From the NCBI GenBank assembly GCA_025934635.1, contig JAICWX010000355.1:1-8754 (forward strand): a stretch of 8,754 nucleotides of DNA. Reading direction: 5' to 3'. Below, piece after piece: positions 1 to 5,123 of this stretch. The notes beneath the pieces are model-generated. The model searched no databases and was not told the DNA's origin. It saw only the letters and a list, made by a program, of their open reading frames with translations. Origin of the DNA: Streptosporangiaceae bacterium. GTDB lineage: Bacteria > Actinomycetota > Actinomycetes > Streptosporangiales > Streptosporangiaceae. The translations under genes and the position numbers were made by a program. The number at the start of each line of letters is the position of its first letter. Within the stretch, counting starts at the first letter, position 1.

Positions 1-251
1 AGCACCGGGGCGCCGAGCGCCTTGCCGCTGGTGTAGTCGAACCGCCCGTTGTGCTTGGGGCACTCGATGACGCCGCCCATGACCAGGCCGTCGCACAGCA
101 GCGTCTTCTCGTGCGTGCAGTGGCCGTCGGTGGCGAAGTAGGCGTCGTCGGGGGAGCGGTAGATCGCGTAGTCGTTCCCGCCGTGCTCGAACGGGATGAC
201 GTCTTCCGGGTCGATGTCGTCCGCCTCGCAGGCGGCGATCCACTGGGGCAT
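1..251 (-). CDS. Rieske [2Fe-2S] ferredoxin, MocE-like (partial, C-terminus beyond window)
   Basis: Small soluble electron carrier, expected to pass electrons to an oxygenase, most likely the desaturase-type protein encoded just upstream. The 83 visible residues start at MPQWIAACEADD and contain both Rieske cluster-binding boxes: C45-T-H47 and C64-P-K-H67, spaced as in bacterial Rieske ferredoxins of about 105 residues. The missing part is the C-terminal 20 or so residues past the window edge. The ATG at 251-249 is preceded by GAGGAG (263-258) at a 6-base spacing, which fixes the start. The gene begins 36 bases after the desaturase stop in the same direction, so the two are very probably co-transcribed. 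In the MocD/MocE/MocF arrangement known from rhizobia the ferredoxin is followed by a reductase; such a gene may lie just outside. The fold is certain; the partner is inferred from position. Confidence 0.9.
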   Translation of the reverse strand, partial: MPQWIAACEADDIDPEDVIPFEHGGNDYAIYRSPDDAYFATDGHCTHEKTLLCDGLVMGGVIECPKHNGRFDYTSGKALGAPV

Positions 252-261
252 CGGTATCTCC

Positions 262-300
262 TCAGGCAGCCGTATCAGGCGGCCGTATCAGGCAGCCGTG
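262..300. repeat. Three tandem copies of a 13-bp unit
   Basis: Three head-to-tail 13-base units read on the plus strand: TCAGGCAGCCGTA (262-274), TCAGGCGGCCGTA (275-287) and TCAGGCAGCCGTG (288-300). They differ at one or two positions. The array spans the end of the desaturase gene, supplies its TGA stop, and fills most of the 36-base spacer before the ferredoxin ribosome-binding site. On the minus strand every unit carries a TGA. It looks like a replication-slippage expansion at a gene end; no function is evident. Confidence 0.85.
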
Positions 301-1415
301 GCGGCCGGCAGCGGCAGCGCGCGGCCGTCGTTGAGCGGCGTCGGCTCGTTGAACGGGGCGGCGCCGGGCAGCAGCTCACGGCGCACGTAGTACTCCTGGT
401 CCCGCAACTGGCGCAGCACGGCCGGGACGATCTCCTTGTAGGCCGCCCACAGCGACGGGTACACCGGCGCGCAGTCGTGCTTGATCTCCTCGTGCAGCTC
501 GGGCAGCCGGTAGTACGGGACCATCGGGAACATGTGGTGCTCGACGTGGTAGTTCATGTTCCAGTACAGAAACCGGTTGAGGCGGCACATCTTCACCGTG
601 CGGGTGTTGAGCCGGTGGTCGAGCACGTTCTCGCCCATGCCGGCGTGCTGGGTGAACCCGTAGACCTGGAGCAGGTACCGGCCGTAGAAAGCGGGCCCGC
701 CGATCAGCACCACCGGCAGCCAGCTGCCGAACCCGATGGCCAGCCCGATCGCGGCCGCGTAGACGGCCAGGTGGATCCGTGCCGTCCGGTAGACCCGGCG
801 CCGTTCGGACTCGGGTACGTAGTCAGCCTCGTCGGCGGTGAGCAGCCTGGCTGCGTGCCGGAACATGAGGCCGAACGCCATCGGCACGTCGACCAGGCCG
901 AAGTAGTTGGCCAGCAGCCTGGCCAGCCGGGCCGGGCGCATCACCGCGATCTCCGGGTCCCGTCCCACCACCAGCGTGTCGGTGTGGTGCCGGGTGTGGC
1001 TCCACCGCCAGGTGGTCGGGTCGCGCATGATCATGAACGAGGAGACCTCGTACAGGGCCTCGGCGATCCAGCGGGTCCTGAACGCCGTGCCGTGCCCGGA
1101 CTCGTGCCAGCGGGAATCCGACGTCGAGCCGTACAGGACGCCGTAAGCCAGGAAGAACGGCACCGCCCACCAGCTGTGCCAGACGATCCACAGGGCGCTG
1201 CCGAGGCCGCCGAAGGCCAGGATCAGGCCGAGCCAGATGATGGTGTCCCTGACGGCCGGGTAGTCGGAGCGCCGCATCAGCTCCTTCATCCGCTTGCGCG
1301 GCACCGCGCTGCGGAACCAGGCCCCGCCGGCCAGCCCGGCGTCTACCGCCGCCTGGTTCTCCGGACCCGTCAGGCTGTACCGCTCCAGCCGCTCCCGACC
1401 GACCTCTGCGCTCAT
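288..1415 (-). CDS. Membrane fatty-acid desaturase/hydroxylase-family protein (MocD-like di-iron oxygenase)
   Basis: 375-residue integral-membrane non-haem di-iron enzyme that should insert a double bond or hydroxyl into an acyl or hydrocarbon chain using O2 and ferredoxin-supplied electrons. All three His boxes of the family are present: HESGH (104-108), HTRHH (140-144) and HVEHH (290-294), with a further conserved-looking His in FTQHAGM (254-260). Hydrophobic segments lie at about 57-76, 82-96, 213-229 and 231-247, with a soluble C-terminal tail. I chose the ATG at 1415 because AGGAGG sits 7 bases upstream; an in-frame ATG at 1460 would lie inside the promoter/operator region. The Rieske ferredoxin follows directly and is the likely electron donor. 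The His-box type and the ferredoxin pairing resemble MocD-type oxygenases more than acyl-ACP desaturases. Regiochemistry and substrate cannot be read from sequence. Confidence 0.88.
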   Translation of the reverse strand: MSAEVGRERLERYSLTGPENQAAVDAGLAGGAWFRSAVPRKRMKELMRRSDYPAVRDTIIWLGLILAFGGLGSALWIVWHSWWAVPFFLAYGVLYGSTSDSRWHESGHGTAFRTRWIAEALYEVSSFMIMRDPTTWRWSHTRHHTDTLVVGRDPEIAVMRPARLARLLANYFGLVDVPMAFGLMFRHAARLLTADEADYVPESERRRVYRTARIHLAVYAAAIGLAIGFGSWLPVVLIGGPAFYGRYLLQVYGFTQHAGMGENVLDHRLNTRTVKMCRLNRFLYWNMNYHVEHHMFPMVPYYRLPELHEEIKHDCAPVYPSLWAAYKEIVPAVLRQLRDQEYYVRRELLPGAAPFNEPTPLNDGRALPLPAATAA

Positions 1416-1422
1416 CCCGTAA

Positions 1423-1428
1423 CCTCCT
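1423..1428 (-). promoter_or_regulatory. Ribosome-binding site deciding the desaturase start
   Basis: AGGAGG on the minus strand, 7 bases before the ATG at 1415. It is a perfect Shine-Dalgarno core and rules out the longer reading from 1460. Confidence 0.85.
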
Positions 1429-1429
1429 A

Positions 1430-1443
1430 TTGGAGCGCTCCAA
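1430..1443. promoter_or_regulatory. Perfect 14-bp palindrome, likely operator of the desaturase gene
   Basis: TTGGAGCGCTCCAA is its own reverse complement. It lies between the predicted transcription start and the ribosome-binding site of the desaturase gene, where a bound TetR-type repressor would block transcription. A related copy lies at 1501-1514, 71 bp away centre to centre. The palindrome is seen directly; the regulator is unknown, and the motif differs from the sites next to either TetR gene in this window. Confidence 0.65.
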
Positions 1444-1452
1444 CACCTTGTA

Positions 1453-1481
1453 ATCGTCACTTATCCCAAGATGCCTGTCAA
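1453..1481 (-). promoter_or_regulatory. Predicted sigma-70-type promoter of the desaturase-ferredoxin genes
   Basis: On the minus strand a perfect -35 TTGACA (1481-1476) is followed after 17 bases by GACGAT (1458-1453), a weak -10. The start would fall near 1446, next to the palindrome at 1430-1443. It implies the desaturase has its own promoter although the TetR gene lies upstream in the same direction. Confidence 0.5.
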
Positions 1482-1500
1482 GACCTGGCTCGGAGAGTAA

Positions 1501-1514
1501 TTAGAACGGTCCAA
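1501..1514. promoter_or_regulatory. Second, imperfect copy of the desaturase operator motif
   Basis: TTAGAACGGTCCAA matches TTGGAGCGCTCCAA at 11 of 14 positions and is itself an imperfect palindrome. It lies about 20 bp upstream of the predicted -35 and 10 bp beyond the TetR stop codon. Two copies around one promoter suggest cooperative binding or looping, but this is inference. Confidence 0.5.
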
Positions 1515-1524
1515 TCCGTCCGGG

Positions 1525-2157
1525 CTACCCGCGGGTGTCACCGATCAGGCGGTCCAGGAACTCGGCGAACGCGCTCTCGCCGTCGCCGAGCGCCGCGGCC
1601 GGGTTGTCCGCCCGCGCGACCATCATGGCCACCTCGTTGGCCGCGGCCAGCACGATGTGCGCGAACGCGTCGGCGTGACGGTGCTCGATGCGGCCCGTCC
1701 CGGCCGCGTACGCCAGGCAGTCCCTGATCAGCCCCAGCGGTCCCTGCTCGTCGAGTGCGCGCCAGCGCTCCCAGCCCAGCACCGCCGGCCCGTCGATCAG
1801 CATGATCTGCCGGACGACCGGGTCGCCGGCGTTCCTGATCCACAGCAGGCCGCCTATCCGCAGCAAGGCCACCGGGTCCGCCGCGTCCCGGGCCGCATCC
1901 TCGCCCTGCCGGGCGATCCCGGCCCCGACCTCGTCCAGGACCGCCAGGAACAGCGCCTCCTTGCCGGGGAAGTGATGGTAGAGCGAGCCGCGGCTCACGC
2001 CCGATTCGGCTTGCACCGCTTCGATCGAGGTGCCGTCGTAGCCGTGCGCGGTGAACAGGCGCGTCGCCACCTCGATCACGTGCGCCCGGGTGGCCCGGCC
2101 CCGCTCCACGTTCTTGTTGGCCCGTTCCGCCGGCTCACCGGCCATCCCGTTCGTCAT
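1525..2157 (-). CDS. TetR/AcrR-family transcriptional regulator (divergent from the alpha/beta hydrolase)
   Basis: 210-residue DNA-binding repressor-type protein. The N-terminal TetR domain runs from about residue 22 to 68 (RATRAHVIEVATRLF, then the helix-turn-helix SIEAVQAESGVSRGSLYHHF at 45-64, then PGKEALF). The remaining helical part is the ligand-binding/dimer domain, with no recognisable ligand signature. Length is normal for the family. The start at 2157 (MTNGMAGEP) is a choice: upstream there is only a poor G-rich ribosome-binding site, and the ATG at 2145 in the same frame is an alternative. The reading frame stays open to 2370, but that stretch crosses the divergent operators and is not protein-like. 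Two palindromes in the intergenic region suggest it represses itself and the hydrolase gene. It may also act on the desaturase downstream, although the palindromes there are of another type. Confidence 0.88.
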   Translation of the reverse strand: MTNGMAGEPAERANKNVERGRATRAHVIEVATRLFTAHGYDGTSIEAVQAESGVSRGSLYHHFPGKEALFLAVLDEVGAGIARQGEDAARDAADPVALLRIGGLLWIRNAGDPVVRQIMLIDGPAVLGWERWRALDEQGPLGLIRDCLAYAAGTGRIEHRHADAFAHIVLAAANEVAMMVARADNPAAALGDGESAFAEFLDRLIGDTRG

Positions 2158-2223
2158 CCACCGCCCCGTCCGCCTGCTGCCCGGCCTCGAATGCCCGGCC
2201 TCTGCTGCCTGGCCTCTAATACA

Positions 2224-2252
2224 TTGACAGACCGACCGTCGGTTTGTAAGAG
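2224..2252 (+). promoter_or_regulatory. Predicted promoter of the alpha/beta hydrolase gene
   Basis: A perfect -35 TTGACA (2224-2229), a 17-base spacer, then TAAGAG (2247-2252) as a -10 of moderate quality. The whole spacer is occupied by the first palindromic operator, the classic position for a TetR-type repressor. The TetR gene must be read from the same region on the other strand; I could not find a convincing -10/-35 pair for it. Confidence 0.55.
2227..2247. promoter_or_regulatory. TetR-type operator 1 in the divergent region
   Basis: A 21-bp palindrome with half-sites ACAGACCGAC and GTCGGTTTGT around a single central base (2237). Only one pair of positions besides the centre breaks the symmetry. 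It overlaps the hydrolase promoter between -35 and -10. Confidence 0.75.
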
Positions 2253-2254
2253 TT

Positions 2255-2271
2255 AGACCGCCGGTCGGTCT
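2255..2271. promoter_or_regulatory. TetR-type operator 2 in the divergent region
   Basis: AGACCGCC and GTCGGTCT around a central base at 2263 form a 17-bp imperfect palindrome with the same core as operator 1. The centres are 26 bp apart. It falls just after the predicted -10 of the hydrolase gene. The shared consensus is AGACCGAC-N-GTCGGTCT. Confidence 0.7.
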
Positions 2272-2315
2272 TTTGTTCACTGTACCCCGGCCGCCGCCGA
2301 ACGAGGGAGAAACAA

Positions 2316-3191
2316 ATGACCAGCGAAATGGGACGGCTCGACAAGTACCGCAGCGAGCTGCAGACCCCATCCGGTCCGGTCAGCTACGTCGATACCGGCG
2401 GCCCGGGGCGGCCGGCCCTGTTCGTCCACGGCGTGGGCAGCAGCAGCTACCTGTGGCGGAACGTCATCGGCCTGCTCGACGGCGAGCGCCGGTGCGTGTC
2501 CTTCGACCTGCCGCTGCACGGGTACACGCCCGCCGCCGCCGACCAGGACTTCACGCTGCCCGGGCTGGCCCGCTTCATCGCCGGCGGCTGCGACGCGCTC
2601 GGCCTCACCGACATCGACCTCGTCGCCAACGACACTGGCGGCGCGGTCTCCCAGGTCTTCGCCGCCGGCCACGCCGAACGGCTGCACACGCTGACCCTGA
2701 CCAACTGCGAAGCGCACGACAACCTGCCGCCCAGGGCACTGCTGCCCGCGGTCCTGCTCGCCCGGATGGGCCTGCTCGCCCGCCTCGCCCCCCGGCTGAT
2801 GGCGCCCGGCAACCCGCGGACCGCCCGGCGCGTCTACGGCCGCGTCTACCAGGACCCCGCCCAGCTGCCGGCCGAGATCGCGCGCGTCTGGCTGGAGGCG
2901 CAGGCCGGCACCCCCGCGGCGGCCCGCCAGGCCCAGCGCCTGCTGACCTCGCTGCACGCCCGCGACCTGCTGGCCGTCGAGCCCGCCCTGGGCCGCCTGC
3001 AGATCCCGACCCTCATCGTCTGGGGTACCGATGACATGTTCTTCCGTACCAAGTGGGCCTACTGGCTGCGCGACACCATCCCCGGCGCCAGCGAGGTGGT
3101 CGAGATCGACGGCGGCCGCCTGTTCTTCCCCGACGAGCGAGCCGCCGAGCTGACCGCGGCGCTCCGCCGCCACTGGGCAGCTCATCCTTGA
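2316..3191 (+). CDS. Alpha/beta-hydrolase fold protein with Asp nucleophile, haloalkane-dehalogenase-like; catalytic His apparently absent
   Basis: 291-residue cytosolic alpha/beta hydrolase. The oxyanion-side motif FVHGVGSSSYLWRN is at 36-49. The nucleophile elbow ANDTG (104-108) has Asp106 where lipases have Ser, as in haloalkane dehalogenases, fluoroacetate dehalogenases and epoxide hydrolases. The acid follows in IVWGTDD (234-240), and a helical cap lies at about 135-215. At the C-terminus, where the family has a GxHxxxxE-like catalytic His, this protein reads GGRLFFPDER (266-275): Leu269 or Arg268 takes the His position. No frameshift is visible, and the frame continues normally to the end. 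The ATG at 2316 has GAGGGAG 6 bases upstream. Family-level activity would be hydrolysis of a C-halogen or epoxide bond; without the His it may be inactive, use another base, or bind ligand. It is probably repressed by the divergent TetR. Confidence 0.85.
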   Translation: MTSEMGRLDKYRSELQTPSGPVSYVDTGGPGRPALFVHGVGSSSYLWRNVIGLLDGERRCVSFDLPLHGYTPAAADQDFTLPGLARFIAGGCDALGLTDIDLVANDTGGAVSQVFAAGHAERLHTLTLTNCEAHDNLPPRALLPAVLLARMGLLARLAPRLMAPGNPRTARRVYGRVYQDPAQLPAEIARVWLEAQAGTPAAARQAQRLLTSLHARDLLAVEPALGRLQIPTLIVWGTDDMFFRTKWAYWLRDTIPGASEVVEIDGGRLFFPDERAAELTAALRRHWAAHP

Positions 3192-3206
3192 GTTTGTATC
3201 GGGGGT

Positions 3207-3224
3207 GCGGGGGTCGTCCCCCGC
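3207..3224. terminator. GC-rich hairpin between convergent genes, likely bidirectional terminator
   Basis: GCGGGGG and CCCCCGC form a perfect 7-bp stem around the loop TCGT. It lies 15 bases after the hydrolase stop and 13 bases after the convergent TetR stop. No U-tract follows on either strand, which is common for actinomycete terminators. The position between two converging genes is the main support. Confidence 0.65.
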
Positions 3225-3237
3225 GAGATAGCAGAGC

Positions 3238-3900
3238 CTAGTTAGTGAGGGCCAGTTCACTTACCGGCGCCGGCGTGGTGCCCAGGCAGCCGTGCGCCAT
3301 CTCCTCGAGCAGCTCACTGAGCCGCTCTCCGGCCAGCCCGCTGCGGAAGAACAGCGTCGACTGGATCGCGCCGATCGCCGCGTGCACCGCCAGCCGGACC
3401 TCGCCGTCGGCCAGGTCCGGCCGCAGCGGGGCCAGCAGGTGCACCCACTCCTCGATGTAGTGCCGCTGCAGCCGGCTCAGCCGGCGCCGCTCGTCCTCGG
3501 GCAGGGTCCGCACCTCGCGGTGGTAGACGGCCAGCGCGTCCCGGTGGGTCCGGGCCACCGCGATGTGGTCCCGCACCAGCATGGTCAGGCTCTGTCCCTC
3601 GTCCAGCCCGGCCGCGATGATCTGCGCCGACCGGCCCATCAGGCGGTCCATCACCCGGTCGGCCATGGCCACCAGGATCGCCGTCTTGCTGTCGAAGTGC
3701 CGGTACACGCCGGACCCCACGATGCCCGCCTCGGCGCCGATGTCCGCCATCGAGATCGCGTCGAAGCCGCGGGCGGCGCCGAGCGCCGCGGCCGCCACCA
3801 GGATCCGCTCCTTGCGGTCCGGGTCACGCCGCCGCGGCGGGGGACCCGGTGCCGTGCCCCGCCCGGAAACCCCCTGCGAAGATGTCGCGCGCGCCGTCAT
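3238..3900 (-). CDS. TetR/AcrR-family transcriptional regulator of the acyl-CoA operon
   Basis: 220-residue regulator. After a basic, proline-rich leader (residues 1-28) comes the TetR DNA-binding domain: RKERILVAAAALGAARGF (29-46), the helix-turn-helix SMADIGAEAGIVGSGVYRHF (50-69), then DSKTAIL. The C-terminal ligand-binding helices show LFFRSGL (183-189), in a region where acyl-responsive relatives often have similar residues. The start chosen is the ATG at 3900; the ribosome-binding site is weak (GAGACTGAAAAG), and an upstream ATG at 4020 would run inside the divergent dehydrogenase gene. It is divergent from the acyl-CoA dehydrogenase with 64 bases between, so it is the obvious candidate repressor of that operon. 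Mycobacterium tuberculosis has a comparable layout in the leucine/branched-acid locus, with a TetR gene divergent from synthetase, carboxylase and dehydrogenase genes. The inducer is probably an acyl-CoA, by analogy only. Confidence 0.88.
   Translation of the reverse strand: MTARATSSQGVSGRGTAPGPPPRRRDPDRKERILVAAAALGAARGFDAISMADIGAEAGIVGSGVYRHFDSKTAILVAMADRVMDRLMGRSAQIIAAGLDEGQSLTMLVRDHIAVARTHRDALAVYHREVRTLPEDERRRLSRLQRHYIEEWVHLLAPLRPDLADGEVRLAVHAAIGAIQSTLFFRSGLAGERLSELLEEMAHGCLGTTPAPVSELALTN
3243..3262. promoter_or_regulatory. Putative operator inside the 3' end of the second TetR gene
   Basis: TAGTGA and TCACTT separated by 8 bases. The symmetric core is AGTGA-N8-TCACT. It has the same half-sites and the same 8-base gap as the palindrome at the divergent promoter (3936-3951), 691 bp away centre to centre. 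It lies in the last codons of the TetR gene, so part of the match could be coding coincidence. Confidence 0.4.
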
Positions 3901-3901
3901 C

Positions 3902-3930
3902 TTTTCAGTCTCGCATCCAGGCGCTAAGGT
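3902..3930 (+). promoter_or_regulatory. Predicted promoter of the acyl-CoA operon
   Basis: TTTTCA (3902-3907) and TAAGGT (3925-3930) are separated by exactly 17 bases; TAnnnT is the usual actinomycete -10 pattern. Transcription would start near 3937, inside the GTGA-N8-TCAC palindrome, leaving a leader of about 28 bases before the GTG start. Confidence 0.5.
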
Positions 3931-3935
3931 CGCTA

Positions 3936-3951
3936 GTGAATGGCGAGTCAC
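3936..3951. promoter_or_regulatory. Putative TetR operator at the start of the acyl-CoA operon
   Basis: GTGAATGGCGAGTCAC has perfect 4-bp outer arms (GTGA/TCAC) and two further symmetric pairs inside. It covers the predicted transcription start and ends just before the ribosome-binding site, in the 64-base space shared with the divergent TetR gene. A protein bound here could block both genes. Confidence 0.55.
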
Positions 3952-3964
3952 ATTAGGAGACGGC

Positions 3965-5113
3965 GTGGACTTTGCCGAATCAGACGAACACCGGGCGCTG
4001 CGAGCCGCGGTGCGGGACATCGCGGCGAAGTTCGGCCCCCGTTACTACGCCGAACGCGCCGCCGCCCGCCGTCCCTGCGCGGAACTGTGGCAGGCCCTCG
4101 GCGAGGCCGGCTTCATCGGCGTCAATATTCCGGAGCAGTACGGCGGCGGCGGAGGCGGGCTCACCGAGCTCGCCCTGGTCTGCGAGGAGATCGCGGCGGC
4201 CGGGACGCCGCTGCTCCTGCTGCTCGTGTCCGCCGCGATCTCGGCCGAGATGATCGCCGAGTTCGGCACCGGGGAGCAGCGCCAGGCCTGGCTGCCCGGC
4301 CTGGCCAGCGGCGCCGCCAAGGTCGTGTTCGCGATCACCGAGCCGGACGCGGGCTCCAACACCCTGCGTATCTCGACCACGGCCGCCAGAGACGGTGACG
4401 ACTGGGTGCTGAACGGCACCAAGTACTACATCTCCGGGGTCGACGAGGCCCAGGCCATCCTGGTGGTCGCGCGGACCGGCCAGGACGAGCGCGGCGGCCG
4501 CCTGTCCCTGTTCCTGGTGCCCGCCGACGCCGCCGGCCTGGAGCGGCACCTGCTCCCGGTCGACCTGCTGCTGCCCGAGCGGCAGTTCACCCTGCACTTC
4601 GACGGGGTGCGGGCCGGCCCGGGCGCGCTGGTCGGCGAGGAAGGCGAGGGGTTCCGCCAGGTATTCCACGGCCTTAATCCCGAACGGATTACCGGAGCCG
4701 CCCTCGCGACCGGCGTCGCGCGTTACGCCCTGGGCGCCGCCGCCCGGTACGCCACCGAGCGCACGGTCTGGTCCGCGCCGATCGGCGCCCACCAGGGCGT
4801 CTCGCACCCGCTGGCCAAGGCCAAGATCGAGACCGAGCTGGCGGCGCTGATGACCAGGCAGGCCGCCTGGCAGCACGACCACGGCGTGCCCGCGGGGGAG
4901 TCCTCCAACATGGCCAAGTACGCCGCCGCCGAGGCCGCCCTCGCGGCTCTCGACGCGGCCATCCAGGCGCACGGCGGGAACGGCCTGGCCAGCGAGTACG
5001 GCCTCATGCCCTACTGGGGCCTGGCCCGGCTGCTGCGCATCGCGCCGGTGAACCGGGAGATGATCCTGAACTACGTGGCCCAGCACAGCCTGGGCCTGCC
5101 CCGTTCGTACTAG
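3965..5113 (+). CDS. Acyl-CoA dehydrogenase
   Basis: 382-residue FAD flavoenzyme that introduces a trans alpha-beta double bond into an acyl-CoA. The N-terminal helical domain is at 1-115 (GVNIPEQYGG at 52-61). The middle beta domain contains the signature FAITEPDAGSN (122-132) and LNGTKYYISG (149-158). The C-terminal helical domain has QAHGGNG (334-340). At the place where MCAD and SCAD carry the catalytic Glu (YEGT), this protein reads APVNREM (360-366). Glu240 in LNPERI (237-242) sits where isovaleryl-CoA and long-chain dehydrogenases keep their base, so it is the likely catalytic residue. The GTG start at 3965 has AGGAGA at 3955-3960; the family-typical MDFAESDEHRALR follows. The same frame stays open upstream to 3563, but that part is antisense to the TetR gene. 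It is the first gene of the operon; the synthetase begins 10 bases after its stop. Chain preference is unknown; a branched short or medium acyl-CoA fits the context. Confidence 0.93.
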   Translation: MDFAESDEHRALRAAVRDIAAKFGPRYYAERAAARRPCAELWQALGEAGFIGVNIPEQYGGGGGGLTELALVCEEIAAAGTPLLLLLVSAAISAEMIAEFGTGEQRQAWLPGLASGAAKVVFAITEPDAGSNTLRISTTAARDGDDWVLNGTKYYISGVDEAQAILVVARTGQDERGGRLSLFLVPADAAGLERHLLPVDLLLPERQFTLHFDGVRAGPGALVGEEGEGFRQVFHGLNPERITGAALATGVARYALGAAARYATERTVWSAPIGAHQGVSHPLAKAKIETELAALMTRQAAWQHDHGVPAGESSNMAKYAAAEAALAALDAAIQAHGGNGLASEYGLMPYWGLARLLRIAPVNREMILNYVAQHSLGLPRSY

Positions 5114-5123
5114 GAGTAGACCA

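Noticed and set aside
51..1727. Long plus-strand open frame (558 codons) across the desaturase region
   Set aside because: It is antisense to the desaturase and ferredoxin, has a biased Arg/Val/Gly/Pro composition and no domain, and is typical of shadow frames in very GC-rich DNA.
2158..2370. N-terminal extension of the first TetR to 2370
   Set aside because: It would run across the divergent operators and the start of the hydrolase gene, and it adds sequence unlike any TetR N-terminus.
2277..3260. Minus-strand frame of 327 codons opposite the hydrolase
   Set aside because: It has no domain and crosses the terminator hairpin; the plus-strand hydrolase explains this DNA.
3563..3964. N-terminal extension of the acyl-CoA dehydrogenase
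   Set aside because: The frame is open but antisense to the TetR gene; the GTG at 3965 has a good AGGAGA and gives the normal family N-terminus and length.
3901..4020. N-terminal extension of the second TetR to 4020
   Set aside because: It would overlap the dehydrogenase start on the other strand and cover the promoter/operator; residues from 3900 onward give a normal TetR length.
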